From assembly GCA_036245805.1 (NCBI GenBank), contig BTRK01000004.1, positions 46,440,690-46,504,689 of the forward strand: a DNA stretch of 64,000 nucleotides. The letters run 5' to 3'. Origin of the DNA: Pristionchus mayeri. Lineage: Eukaryota; Nematoda; Chromadorea; Rhabditida; Neodiplogasteridae. The notes under the pieces were generated by a model. The model made no database searches. It was given only the letters and a program-made list of their open reading frames with translations, and was not told the origin of the DNA. The translations under genes were made by a program, and so were the position numbers. Below, piece after piece: positions 29,437 to 41,381 of the stretch; position 1 is the first letter of the stretch, and every line of letters begins with the position of its first letter.

Positions 29437-32400
29437 ATGAGTGACTCCTCTCCTCCCAATCGTCGCTCCGAGGTTTGCACTAGTGATGACAAACCGCGCT
29501 CTGCGAGTCGGCCTCACCTTTCAAAATGATGGGTTGGAGCAGGAATGGAAAGCCGTATTACAATTTCTAGTGTGCACTAGTGATTACAATTCGGACTTTT
29601 CTCGCTTCATTATTCTTTCTTTCCCGCTCTAAAAAAGCAGGCGAAATCAGATTAAGCAATCGTATGCCTAGTTCTTAAATCGGACAGTACCGGATGTTAT
29701 AGAAGCCTAGATTGGGGTACAGATAGAGGTACCGAGGATCAACTCAGGTAGTTGGATCAGTTTCATTCCACTTAGTTTTGGACAAACCTATAGCTAAACC
29801 GAATTATAAAAGCATTCTGGCAGTACCAATTATTTGGCCGGGAAACGATAAATTTCCACTGTCGGAAAGGAAAAAAAAAAAGGGTCCTACATACCTTCCG
29901 TGCATAGGTGGGCGGGGGTTGAAGCTGGAAATCGAAAACCGGGGGGTGTTTAGGGTCAAAAGGGGGGGGGGTGATTGTAAATGATCGTTTTTGCGACAAA
30001 ATTTTCCAAAAAACCGGGGGCGTCCAATCCGATAACCGGGGGTGTTTCACAGCTGGCTTCGATGGTGCCCACATATGCTTTCGTGGGAAGGTGGCGTATC
30101 CTGACTTTGCAAGCAAAGTCAACAGCTGAGTGAATTTTGGCAAAATATCAATTCAATAAAAGGAGTGAGATCCTATTACACAAAACAATCAGTTCAATAA
30201 AAGTCCCGGGATCAACAGCCAAAATTCGCTCACAATTTTTGACAATCTCAATTACAATGTTATGATAAGAATTAAAAAAAAAATATTCATATTTCTTAGT
30301 GACTTTGGAAAAAAATTGTGAGCGAATTTTGGCTGTTGATCCCGGTACTTTTATTGAACTGATTGTAATGTGTAATAGGATCGCACTCCTTTTATTGAAT
30401 TGATATTTTGCCAAAATTCACTCAGTTGTTGACTTCAGTTGTTGAGTTGTTGCAAAGTCAGGATACGCCACCTTCCCACGGAAGGTAGATATATATATTG
30501 GTCCCCGAATCTGGGCTTCTATAGTTGTTCCGGAAGTATTCCAATTTTTTTTGATAACCTATTTTGTTCCAGCAAGTCGTTCCTGTCTCCGAGCTTCTGA
30601 AATGGACACAGCGTGTGGCGGAATTAGAAGAGCTGATCCAAGTGAGAACTCAGGCGGAGGCACCCAAGTTGGAATCGGCCCTGTTTTATCCTTGGGTGCT
30701 CTCCCTCAACGCTAAAGTCAATTACATGTTGGATCCAGCCCTGAATCCAACTTGTGCTGCCTTAGATCCAGCTTGTAATTGACTTTAGCGTACGGGGGAG
30801 CACCCAAGGATAAAACAGGGCTGATTCCAACTTGGGCGCCTCCACCTGAGAAGGGAGCTGAATGAGAAAGAGCCGAATCAGGGTTTTGTTTAAGAGTATT
30901 TTTGTTCGCGATTTTAAATTATTATTACATTTTTAGTTCTTTTTTGGATAAGACAAGTCGGGCTCAATAAAATATCAGTGATACATTGTTATTACACTTG
31001 TAACGAGTAGTGCAAGTCAATGCAATTCAATTAGTCGCATCAGGCGCTTAACATCAGATAAGGATAGATCTTTCTCTCGGTAGTTACATGTCACCAGTAC
31101 CATCTTCTTAGGTCGTCTTTTCATTGCGCTCTAGTCAGTGTCTGGGGGGACGAGTCTTGTTTAAGGGGATCCAGTTTGTAGATACACGGCTCCATTGGTC
31201 AAGTCCTATCTCCCGTGCACAAACCGGGGTCAATAAAATTATTTTTTTCAGACTGGCTCTTCAAGTGAAGTAGTCGAATTGCGAGAGAAAGTGATCAATC
31301 TATCGAATCTATTGGAGAAGAAACGAACAGGAATTGTGAACCTTGAAGTAAAATATCAGGTAACATTTAGATTATTTTAATCATCATTTGTAAATTTTAT
31401 CGTAAAATTTAAACTTTATCTTACCTTCTTTAATAACAGAAGAATTTTAAAATCATTAAAATTTTGCCGTACACATATCTTCAGAATAGAACATTCTTTC
31501 ACAATAACTCCTGGTTTTCAGAGCAGGATGCGCGCCAATTTTGCGAAATTTCGCATTTCTCCTCGTTTCAAGTGCACTATTTTTTTCCATCGACGAGATA
31601 ATATAGCAATATTAAGACGTTCCGAAATTATAGAATTGACTACTTAGACATGGAGCGCAGAAATGTGGGCGGAGCCTAGAAACTCAACGGCGCGTCAACG
31701 CGTTACGAAATAGTTCGTGAAACGAGGAGCGCGGGCAGCGCCGGATCGCAAAAGTGGCGCGCATTGAAAATCCGAAAAAAAAAATTTTAGTGTGCACTTC
31801 ACGATCTCAGACTGGAGAAGGAACGAGTGAAGGCTCTCGAAGAACAGCTTGGTATGTATTTCCGTGATTTAGAATAAGTAAAATTAGTGATTGATATTCG
31901 CATCCTTTTCCCTTTCCATAGAAAAACCTATCAATTGTTCATTATGGGTATTGTTTTCCGTCCTTGAGAATCCGGAAATTCATGCTTTACTATCCTCTCG
32001 ATTTGCCTTTTTTCCAGAGAAAAGTTGCAATCAGAAGGATCCGATCACGAGTGACGATGGGGAAGTGAGAGTAGAGAGACCAGTGAAGAGAGAACCGGAT
32101 GAGGTTTGCTGACTTTCAAATACAATTCAGGTGGCACTAGGACGGATGAGACATCGTTATATATCAAATGCGGCATGACGTCATAGTTCTCATCCGGCGT
32201 AGTGCCAAGTGCCATGACATGCCAGGAAAAGATGAGCAATTTCTTTAACAACAGCCCTAGTAGCAAGCTTCAAACCACATACATATTTTTATAATGATAA
32301 AATGGACGAGTAGCTTTTACGATTTGTTTTCTTTTTCTGTTTTCTTTTCTTTAATATTATGCTTAGGGTACACGTGGATTACGTTGTATTTCGTACATCG

Positions 32401-35400
32401 TTGTAGCTTCGTGATGGGGATATAAATCAGAGACACTTTACTATGTTCGCACTTATTATTTCACTTCAGGAAGGTCATCCAGAAATCGAGCCATCCGCAG
32501 GAAATGTGTAGGTATTATTTCAGTTGCCTTTTGTGATGTCCATTCGGAAACGGGACTTTCAATAGTCAAAGCACTTCAGGTGCCTGTTTATTCATTTCAA
32601 ATTTTGCTACATTTGTATTTTTTCAACAATTATTTTAAGAGGTTTATCAAAATTGCTGGTGAGAAGCAGACTCGGATCGAATACCTCGAAGACCGAGTGA
32701 AGTGTCTGGAGACCGTCGTTGGTATGTAGTAGATTTGGATAAACGGAGGAGCATATCTAATCTATCCCATTGGTCTGACTCTTTTTTTTGCATCCATGCA
32801 GTCTCGAAGCATGACTATTCGTAACCGGAAACTTAATTAATATATATCTATGAAACATATATTTCCGCTTGCAGATCAGAAACACGACTTAAACAAGGAT
32901 AAAACGATCGAAGAGATGAGAAAAAAGTTTGTTTTTAATTGTTTCATTTTTATTTGAGAGATTATTATTTTACTTGACAGAGTTGCAATTTGAGTAATCA
33001 TGCCATCATTTCCCACACTTTCATACCGGTCGAAAAACATAAATATAATTCTAAGTAATTATTGTTTGGAAACGTCGATCTCTCGAAAGAGTTGGAAAAT
33101 GAAAATGAACGAAACTTTAATTGAAAGAGAGGTAAAGGTGTAACGTATTTTGTGTGCGGCATTCAATAGATATTTAAAGGTATGTACAAGTCAATCCTAA
33201 TCTTCTTTGACTGATGACTGTTGTTCTACGTATTCTACCCTTACTGTAATAATGCGATTTTTATCTTCAGAATCCTCGAGTTAACAGAGACGGTTGCCCA
33301 ATATGAGGCAGATAAAACGAGATCCAATGATACTCTAAAAGAAGCGATGGTCAATAATTCATTGACGGATGAGACTTCAGGGTACGTTATTCCGAGTTGA
33401 TTGTTGTCTTTCCTGTGTTTTAGCTATCCATTATTTCCCCTGGAACATGTGTGTGAATCGTACTTATTGCTTTATCAAATGCATTATGCAATAGTTCAAG
33501 TCCGAGCTAGTGCAAATTAATTTTTTTAGCGGAATCAACCATTCTTCGGACGAACAATTCGAGTAGGAGTCGCAACAGGCTTCTGATCCTCTCGCCGAGC
33601 TCGAGATGTTTGAGCGGGAGGTGAGAGAGAGGGAGAGAGTGAGAGAAGGAGGGAGAGAGAGAGAGAGGGGGGGAGAGAGACAGGGAGAGGGAGAGAGAGA
33701 GAGAGTGGGGTGGGAGAGAGAGTGAGATAGAGAGAGGGAGTGGGAGAGAGAGCGTGCGGAATTGAGAGATTTTTCTTATTTATTGGAAGAAATAATTATA
33801 TTTACAGATGTTCAAGTTGAAGGGTCCCTCGGCAACGGGAAAGAAGAAGGCTGCCGACTCTAAGACGACGCCGAATGGACCATCCACTCCCAAGGTAGGC
33901 TTTTTGGCAAGTTAATGCGACCAAAAATCAGTGGGCATATTTGTATCGTCCTAGTAAGTAGCATCTTTCTAAGAAAATATACGTTATTGGTTGCCCAATG
34001 TACTCTAAAGTAGTATGTATTCGCTTTTGAAATTCTAACCTGGCTGTACATAATGAATGATTTGTTTGGCAAGCAGTGTTAGTTTCAGCTGCAGATGAAT
34101 CGATCGTTTCAGACGGCATTATGTCGGATGAGAACTATGATGTCTTGTCGCCTTTGATATATCATGATATATCAGGAGACATGACGTCATAGTTCTCATC
34201 CAACCTAGTGCCTTTCAGACTGTCGGAGGGGATAGGCAGTTGACGGGAAGAGATGCCACGCCTACGCCCAATCCCATCTCTCCTGTCAATCTCGACATCG
34301 CTACCGCCCTTCGGGATACCTTCTCCGCAATGAGTGACGATGAGATGGGCACGCAAGCAGAGACTCATCCCCCTCTCCAATCCCTCCTCCCTTCCTTTCC
34401 CGCTGATACGGTTAGTGGTTATGATTCCCTGTTTTTTAGGATTTACCGATTAGCTTTAAAATCACTAATTTCATTCATATTTTCGTAGGACCCTTTCGAG
34501 AACGAAGTTTTTGGTGGAGATCAGATCGAGTCTAGCGATGTGACGATGCTGAATGAGGATATGGTTTGTTACTTATAAAATGTTTTGCTCATTTATGCTT
34601 TGTAAAAGAAAATGTCTTAGGACAATGAGGTTGGAGGCGACAATTCAATTTCTGGTGATCTAATCGAGAATTACGGAGGGGAAAAGGAAACTGTCGATAG
34701 TGTTCCGAAGGTACGCGTTATTCATTCACCGTTTCCCTCGGCGTTTAGCATTTTTTAGAACAGCTTATCTTCATTATTTAATTCTTTATTTAATTCATTT
34801 TATGTGTTTAATTCATTATTTTTTACAGGATCCTTCCGAGAATGTGGAAGTGGAGAAAAGAAGGAGATCATCGAGGAATGTCACCAGGCCTGCAAGATAC
34901 GCTGAGTCTATCGAGGAATCAGATGGGGAGGGCGAACCATCTGCGAAGAAAATGAGATCGGAATCAATGGATGAGTACGAGAAGGTTGGCAATTATATGT
35001 GTTGAAGACTCGCTGTTAAGAATAGCAACTCAATGTTGGTGTTATTGTTCATACTGCTCAGATCGTTCCTCAGAAGAAAAGGTCATCGTGCAAAGGAAAA
35101 TCTCAATTGAAAACTATGAAGATGAACAATGAAGAAAAGGAGAAAATAACGGAGAAGAATGAATTGGAGTGTATCGAGTGCGAAGTCAGTAATTAATAAT
35201 TAATAAGTAATTAATAAGTAATTGTTGGGGTGTCCGGAAAGTTCGTATAATGCTTCGGAAAAAAGTCAGTTCGCGATCAAATGCAGTGATTGCGCAATCT
35301 GTTTGTCAACAATGTATTGCATCATTCTGACGTTGAGTAGTGAAAGGATTTAATCAGTCTCCTAGTTGCTACATTGATTCTTGTGATGGACTCCCATCTC

Positions 35401-38400
35401 TACCTCCGAGCAGTTTTACTTCATTACTACCGTCTTGGCCGATCCGTGAAGGAGGCCCACTCTGCCCTGGCCCAGTCGGAAGGAGCTGACGCCCCCTCCA
35501 TACCCTTCTGCTATAAGTGGTTCTCCCCCTTCAAGAAAGGGGAGTTTGGTCTCGATGATCAACCCCGCTTTGGACGCCCTCCCTCCCTCGATCAGCCTCT
35601 CGTTCTCCGCACACTGAAGCGCAAGCCCATGGCCAGTGTGCATGAGTTGAAGAAGGATACTGGTACTCCCAGATCAACGGTGTCCGATATCCTCCATCGA
35701 TCTGGGAAGAAGCCGAAACTCCCACAAGTGATTCCCCATGACCTCTCCCCCGAACAGCTGAAAAATCGTGTTCAAGTCTGTCGGGAATTACTCCATCGTA
35801 GATCCAATCTTCGATGGGTCAATTCCATCATCGCTACAGATGAGAAGTGGATCACGTACGATAACCCTGTGAGGAGACTGCAATGGGTGGATGCAGATGA
35901 GAAGCCCACGCCCGTCCCGAAGAAGGAAGAGCACGGAAAGAAGGAACTCCTCTGCTTCTTCTTCTCAGTGCTCGGTCCCATCTAGTGGGAGATCCTCGCC
36001 CCTGGCACCAGCATCAATGCCGACCTCTTCTCTGAACAACTGGAAGATGTCGCGATCAGAGTCCCTCCCAGACTCCTGAACCAGGGCAAAATTCTTCTTC
36101 TGATGGACAATGCTCGCCCACATCGAGCGAAGATGACCCAGAAGAAAATGGACGAGCTGAAGATCGAGAGGATTCCCCATCCACCGTATTCCTCGGATCT
36201 CTGCCCATGCGACTACCACTGCTTCCGCTCTCTCTCTGACTTCTGCAAAGGAAAGAAGTTCACGAATCGAGATGAAGTTGTGAGGGCTTTCGTGAATTGG
36301 GCGGTCTCGAAGAAACCCGCATTCTGGAAGAGAGGAATCGAGACCCTGCCCAATCGCTGGAGGGAGGTAGTGAGAAAGAAGGGGGCATACATTGGTCACT
36401 GAGAATTGTAAAGCATTGAATAAAAAATAAAAACAAAAAATTATACGAACTTTCCGGACACCCCAATACTAATTATCCATTTTTGCTAAGTTCAATTAAC
36501 CACTAATCTAGTACCCTCCTACCCGTCACGTAGCTATATTACGTATGCCCTCAGCATGAGGAGAGTCAATTATCTGTACGGTTATTCTATCAATTATTCG
36601 TATCTCGTTGCGCTTCGGGCGTAGATAAAATATATTCCATTTAGTCAATTTCAGTACCGCTGTACGTCGGCGATTTCGTTGTGTAGACATCTCAAATCCG
36701 TGCACTCAACCACGCCTGCTTTGGTGAGCTTTTCCGCAAATGGGATAACATGCACTAAGCGAGGACTATGCTAATCTACAGGCCGGATGCCTCCTCCGTT
36801 GTGATTGTGGCCATGAATCGTTCTCCCATAGACACAGTTTTGAGGTGTAGTTTTTTTTTTCTGTGATGCATTCACTGGCTCATTGACAGTGCGAGATTTC
36901 GAACTTCACCATCATTCGCAATGGAAATGGACCCATTCGGAGAATTCAGATGACTCCTCAATGTGTGCTGTGCAAGGTGAGTGAACAGTAGGAGTTGATA
37001 CCGAATGAAGACATTTGAATGTTTCATTGAAGGCTATGAAGAAGGTACAGGATTCATATCACATTTCCTGTATTCATATTGGGTTGTAACATAAGTTTTG
37101 TCGCATTTCGGAGGTTCACAATATTTCCATGAACGATACTTCTCAAATATTCCCGTTGCCTGACCTCATAGTATATGTTTGGGGTATGCATGCCCATTCT
37201 AACTATAGTGTATAGCTGAACTGTCCATGCCGGCTATGCGAATAATATCGATATGAACTGATTTGAATTTCATGCAAATTATATTTATTTGTTTGACCGG
37301 GTGCTAGTTCGAAGATACGAATAATGAACCAAACTCCTACAGCATGATGATATGCCCCGTGAATGCTCTTTCAAAATATATGCCAGATATGGTGCTATGT
37401 TGAGCGGAATCGAAGATATAGTTCACTGAATCTAAGGTTAGCCGCTGATTCCTAGCCAACTTGACCAAGTCTTCTGAATCCAAAATTACAACAACAGTGA
37501 CTATCGTAAGTGCGTTCTAATTACCACTCATGAGGGTCTAATTTCTCATAAACCGGCGAGGCAAATAGTACTCTACATGCGGGAAATTTGAAATTTTCAT
37601 TAATTCATTTTGTGAAAATATTGCCAAAAATGCAAGTTTATGTGTTTTTGAATTCATGATTGTCATTCAAAAGCTATTGATTTCTAAAATTATCCCGAAT
37701 ACATAATGGTAAGGGAATGGTGGTTGGTTCGGATGATCACAATAAATCAGATATTGAACGTATGTGTGAGGTAGAAATTTCAACAAAGTGCCAATTTCAG
37801 TAGTTTTATTTACACACCATCGTTCTATATGGAGCTATTTATCTCAACAGAACCCGATAGACCCCAAACGGTAAATGTATACTGAACACCTTGGGTGAAT
37901 TATATTTCACAACTATTTGGATCTCCACATCTATTGAGAAGAAAATTCTGCTAGCAAAAGTTTTCCCAACCGTCACCTACCATCCACATTACACAAACTC
38001 GTCTAACTTTCTAGAAAGCTTTTAGTTTGTCATTATCCGTGGATGGTTCAAAATTATACCCATATATTGTACTTTACGAATATCACACCAAATCGACATA
38101 ATTCCTCCTTTTCAAGAAGTCCTGGTGCGCGAAAATGATTTGTAATCCTGTTCTCACTACAACTTTGTCTGACTACTGTGCCTCTCTAACTGTCTTGACA
38201 GGATTGAAGTAAAGCGCGTAAGAAAGGGTACGAAGGCCCTCACTGATTATGAATAACGAAATTGAGATTAAATTAATTCGAAGAATTTCTGAGGTTAGAA
38301 TGCGTAAGAGATAGGACGCGACAAAACTTATGTTACAACCTGATATATCTTTCCGATTTAAAATGTTGTTAATATTATGTCAGGAATATCCCAAGACTCC

Positions 38401-38678
38401 GTGTGGATATATTTCGCATCTCTCGAGATTTCACAAGATGACGCTGAAGATGGTTTGTTGCACAAATGATTTATTTATGGCTTAATCATCAGGGAGGAAT
38501 CTATCTTGTATGTGCTTGCGGTCTCAAGTACACTACTCATGATGACTATAAGAAGCACGTGAGGAAGGTAATCTTAAGAAATTGCCGAATTATGAGGCAA
38601 TCATGTATCTGTATCTATGGTAATATGACTCAGTGCACGGGACGCGAGTTTACTCTTCACAAACTTGAAGAGGATTGA
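29437..38678 (+). CDS. Coiled-coil, multi-zinc-finger protein, 22 exons, one in-frame TAG
   Basis: Unnamed paralogue of the preceding gene. Exons: 29437-29472, 30573-30641, 31252-31359, 31818-31851, 32018-32103, 32470-32505, 32640-32721, 32875-32926, 33271-33381, 33530-33620, 33808-33894, 34219-34410, 34489-34563, 34621-34710, 34829-34984, 35062-35184, 36655-36723, 36782-36844, 36890-36976, 38384-38452, 38493-38567, 38634-38678; ~611 codons. The N-terminal third is coiled coil, the middle is acidic/basic linker (SRNVTRPARYAES), and the C-terminus is zinc fingers. Finger 1 is CIECEYRC..CRHLKSVH (C-X2-C-X12-H-X4-H, split over exons 16-17). Finger 2 is CVLCKEY..CGYISHLSRFH (split over exons 19-20). 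CDCGH and CACGLKY motifs are also present. The TAG at 33564-33566 interrupts exon 10, though the frame after it is clearly coding, so this is either a nonsense allele or two genes. Exon 4's acceptor is uncertain. A mariner and a mariner-sized element lie in introns 16 and 19. Confidence 0.7.
29905..30085. repeat. Degenerate dispersed repeat shared with window start
   Basis: G-rich stretch (ggtgggcgggggttgaagctgg...ccgggggtgtttcacagctggcttcgatggtgcc) resembling bases 1-165. Confidence 0.5.
30083..30480. repeat. Foldback element, ~150-base arms
   Basis: GTGGGAAGGTGGCGTATCCTG at the left and its complement ending CGCCACCTTCCCAC at the right. The arms continue through ..CCAAAATTCGCTCACAATTTTT.. 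to an AT-rich loop near 30260. It is in intron 1 of the gene at 29437. Confidence 0.85.
30650..30850. repeat. Foldback element next to a splice donor
   Basis: Arms of ~75 bases (CTCAGGCGGAGGCACCCAAG ... GGGCGCCTCCACCTGAG). The left end starts 8 bases after the exon 2 donor, so this part of intron 2 is mobile-derived. Confidence 0.8.
30851..31251. other. Intron 2 remainder
   Basis: No gene or repeat recognised. Confidence 0.35.
31360..31810. other. Intron 3
   Basis: No repeat recognised. A palindromic-looking stretch around 31530-31770 (gcgcgccaattttgcg..aaagtggcgcgc) may be a further foldback remnant. Confidence 0.35.
32133..32206. repeat. Palindromic MITE, GGCACTAGGTCGGATG family
   Basis: GGCACTAGGACGGATGAGA with a shortened left arm, then TATATCAAATGCGGCATGACG..CTCATCCGGCGTAGTGCC. 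Confidence 0.82.
33617..33760. repeat. (GA)n-rich simple sequence at the start of an intron
   Basis: About 140 bases of GAGA/GGGAGA, beginning at the exon 10 donor (ggag|gtgagag). Confidence 0.85.
34115..34212. repeat. Palindromic MITE abutting a 3' splice site
   Basis: GGCATTATGTCGGATGAGAA..TTTGATATATCATGATATATCA..CTCATCCAACCTAGTGCC, followed at once by TTTCAG, the acceptor of exon 12. Confidence 0.85.
35225..36466 (+). mobile_element. Mariner (DD34D) transposon copy 1, 1242 bp
   Basis: Inverted ends TTGGGGTGTCCGGAAAGTTC / GAACTTTCCGGACACCCCAA. The right flank is TA and the left flank TG (a changed TA). It is in intron 16 of the zinc-finger gene, between the two halves of a C2H2 finger. 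A second copy of exactly the same length is at 58426-59667 in inverse orientation. Confidence 0.92.
35386..36402 (+). pseudogene. Mariner transposase with one in-frame TAG
   Basis: The frame starts MDSHLYLRAVLLHYY (helix-turn-helix N-terminus with GRPPSLDQP) and runs to 35985. TAG at 35983-35985 follows VLGPI, and the same frame continues WEILAPGTS.. to 36402. Catalytic triad: first D in ATDEKW, second in LLMDNARPH, third in LCPCDYH, with 34 residues between the second and third, which is DD34D. YSSDLCPCDYH is the mariner YSPDLAPSDYH signature. Only the stop breaks it. The stop is shared with the other copy. Confidence 0.88.
36541..36650. repeat. Dispersed repeat shared (inverted) with 48780-48890
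   Basis: The segment tatgccctcagcatgagg..cgtagataaaatatatt resembles the reverse complement of 48780-48890 (ttatctacgctcgg..ctcacactgagg). Family unknown. Confidence 0.6.
37079..38343. mobile_element. Mariner-sized element with inverted ends, no readable transposase
   Basis: The ends GGTTGTAACATAAGTTTTGT (37081 on) and the complement ending ACAACC (38340) form ~26-base inverted repeats, with TA at 37077-37078 and 38344-38345. 1265 bp fits a mariner. No open frame with transposase motifs is present, so it is old or non-autonomous. It fills intron 19. Confidence 0.8.
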
Positions 38679-38814
38679 TCGAATGAAGTAACCACTCGAG
38701 GAAGATATGACTTTATTCTAAATATTGCTCATCCAAAATTCTTTATGTCACTCTTGTTGTTTTCTTGTATTTTTCTAATGATAAATATTTTGACGATCGT
38801 TTTAGATTGAAGAA

Positions 38815-38915
38815 ATTGGAATATATTCTGGTTTAATTCCGGATCAACTATTTTCATTTTCTATTCTTTTCATTTCAGGATCAACTTTTCATTTTCTATT
38901 GGAATATATTCTGGT
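38815..38915. repeat. Short direct duplication before the LINE
   Basis: TTGGAATATATTCTGGTTT occurs at 38816 and again at 38899, with TTTTCATTTTCTAT also repeated. It is a local duplication at or near the LINE insertion point. Confidence 0.5.
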
Positions 38916-38934
38916 TTCTCTCGCAGAGATCCAA

Positions 38935-41381
38935 ATGGTTGTGGATTTCTGCGAGAGGTTGCAACTACGGGTTGGTAACAGTTTCTTTCAAAAACGGGGT
39001 ACTAGAAAATTCACATGGGTTTCACCCAATGGGCGCACTAAGAACGAGATAGACTACATTCTGTTCCCAAAGGGTCTTCGGGTGCTGGATGTGGGAGTGG
39101 TTAATCGGTTCGACTTCTCGTCCGATCATCGATTGGTTAGATCTATCATATCATTCTCATTCAGATTTCGTCGTGGTTGCAATAGACCGGCAAGGGGGGA
39201 CTCGCACCTCAACAACGATTTATTTAAATTCAGCTCAGGCATAGAATTGAAGCGCAGAGGTGCGAGTTTGGATTACGGTAACGTGGTCTCGGCAGTGCAA
39301 GAAGCGGGGAGAATTGCAACATCATTCAGACCGCCGGGCATTAGGTTATCCCAAAAGACCAGGGATCTGTTGATTCGTAGGAGGGAACTAAAAATGGACG
39401 CGGTGGGGGTTCCTCGAGTGGAATGGTTACTTGTCAACAGGGCGCTTAGGGAGTCTTTTAAAAACGACCGGAATAAAGCCCTCCTTTCCTACGTAGACGA
39501 GGCCATTGCGCTTGGGAAAAGTTACAAAAGGGCAACTAGCTATTTAGCAATTGGGAGGGATAGAATTTCACGCATTAGGGACGGTAATGGGAACTTATTC
39601 TTCACTCAAACGGGCCTAGAGGAGGCTTTCCAATCTTTTTACAATGCTCTCTATTGTGGGGATGGAGGGGTTGGATACCGCGAGGAGATAGCAAGGGATC
39701 CTTTCGTTCCCATCGTAGAAGCCGAAGTCGATCAAATACTTCGGTATTTCAAATCAGGCAAAGCTCCGGGAAGGGATGGTATCACAGGTGAAATGCTCCG
39801 GGTGGGGGTAGATCAGTTAGTTCCCACTCTCACCAATCTCTTTAACAACATAATTTTGGGTTCTATTCCTCTGGGATTTGGGGATTCTCGCACAATTCTT
39901 CTACCAAAATCTGGGGATCCAACTCTTACAAAAAATTACAGACCTATTAGTCTGCTTCCTGTTTTGCAGAAAGCGCTAACTGGGCTGCTCAACAAGAGGT
40001 ATGGATAGGTACTGGATGGAAATGGAAGCTGGGAACAGATGGGATTCAGACGTGGTCATTCCACAGTTGACGCTATCCGCACTCTAAAGTCTGTCATCAG
40101 AGATGAAATACATGTGCTGGAACGACGTTCCAGTTCATGGCCTAGTGGTCTAAGGCGCTTGCATCTATGTGACATGGTATGATTCGCCGGCGGTGGTTCG
40201 AATCCCACCAGGTGCAATTTCTTTTGCAACGTTTGCCCAATTTTGAAAAGTTAACCAGACATTCCTCTAACCTTAGCAAACGTGTTTATATACGGTAGGA
40301 TTCGAACCAGACCTCGCGTTTCCTACCATGTTCCATAAATGCAAGCGCCTCAGACCACTCGGCCATGAATCCGGCGGTACCCTTTTCATCTCTGTCTGTC
40401 ATTGCTCACTGTGTCGACTATAGGCTGCCGATCTATCTGCTTTTTGTAGACATTTCGAAGGCCTTTGACAGTGTATACACAGAAGCGGTGTTCAAGGCGA
40501 TAGAGTTAGAAGGGATTCCCTCGGAAGTCGTTTCTTTCCTCGCAAGCCTTTCCCAGGAAAGTAGAAACGTGGTGGTGGTTAATGGCAAGGAGGTCAACAT
40601 AAAGGTGGGAAGGGGTGCGCGACAAGGTGAATGTTTGTCACCCAGGCTATTCACTGCGGTTCTAGATATGGCATTCCGTCGGCTAAATTGGGCAAATAAG
40701 GGAGTAAGTATCAATGGTCGGTTTCTGTCCCATATTCTTTTTGCTGATGATGCCGTACTCATTTCTCACGATGAACGACAGATTCAGACGATGGGAAGGG
40801 AATTAGAGCGTGTAATTGCTACAGTGGGATTGGGTCTCAATGGCGATAAAACTGTCGGAATCAGTTCCAAGCCTGATCCAAGGGATGTAAGAATAGGAGG
40901 AAAAGTAGTAAAATTGCAAGATAAGGTGGTCTACTTGGGAAGCGCAATCGCAGTCAGCGGAAACGATGACTGTGAAATCACCCGACGCATTCAAGCTGGT
41001 TTTGGTGCTTTCCACAAACACCGCACTTTTCTTATCAACAAGGGTATTCCAATGGCACATAAACGTCGGCTTTTCAACGGCTGCATACTTCCCGCTGTGG
41101 TTTACGGTTGTGAATGTTGGGCTCTGACCAAAGCACAAATGAATCGATTATCGGTGGCTCAAAGAAAAATGGAACGTTGGATGGTTGGCTGTACTGTGCT
41201 CGATCATGTCTCTAATGAACGGTTGCGAGATTCAACTAGAATTCAGGACTTCGTTCACACTGCTCAGAAAAGGAAATGGTTTTGGTTGCATAAGATCGCG
41301 AATGATGATTGCCGGAAGTGGAGCCGACTCTTTCCGCAAAGCAACAGGCCCAAATTTTCTCAATCAAGCACGAAGCTCTAA
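38935..41381 (+). pseudogene. RTE LINE ORF2, truncated, stop and insertion in the RT
   Basis: Endonuclease end SPNGRTKNEIDYI and SDHRLVR, RT with SGKAPGRDGITGEML and KNYRPISLLP; TAG at 40006-40008. The same frame then reads MGFRRGHSTVDAIRTL until the foldback at 40134. After it, the RT resumes in another frame (DISKAFDSVYT, GARQGECLSPRL, FADD at 40741-40752) and ends after the RMERWMVG-type C-terminal region. Related to the LINE at 4.5 kb. Confidence 0.8.
40134..40369. mobile_element. Foldback built from two facing tRNA-Leu/Ser-like sequences
   Basis: The left half reads CATGGCCTAGTGGTCTAAGG..GCGCTTGCAT and then GGTTCGAATCC. The right half is the same on the other strand (ATGGCCGAGTGGTCTGAGGC ... 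GGTTCGAATCC). These are A-box and B-box sequences of class II tRNA genes. The outer ends TTCATGG/CCATGAA are inverted. Neither half has a matching acceptor stem, so they are not functional tRNAs. It is inserted into the RT frame of the LINE. Confidence 0.75.

Noticed and set aside
40134..40369. Two functional tRNA-Leu genes
   Set aside because: A and B boxes are present but no acceptor stems pair in either half.
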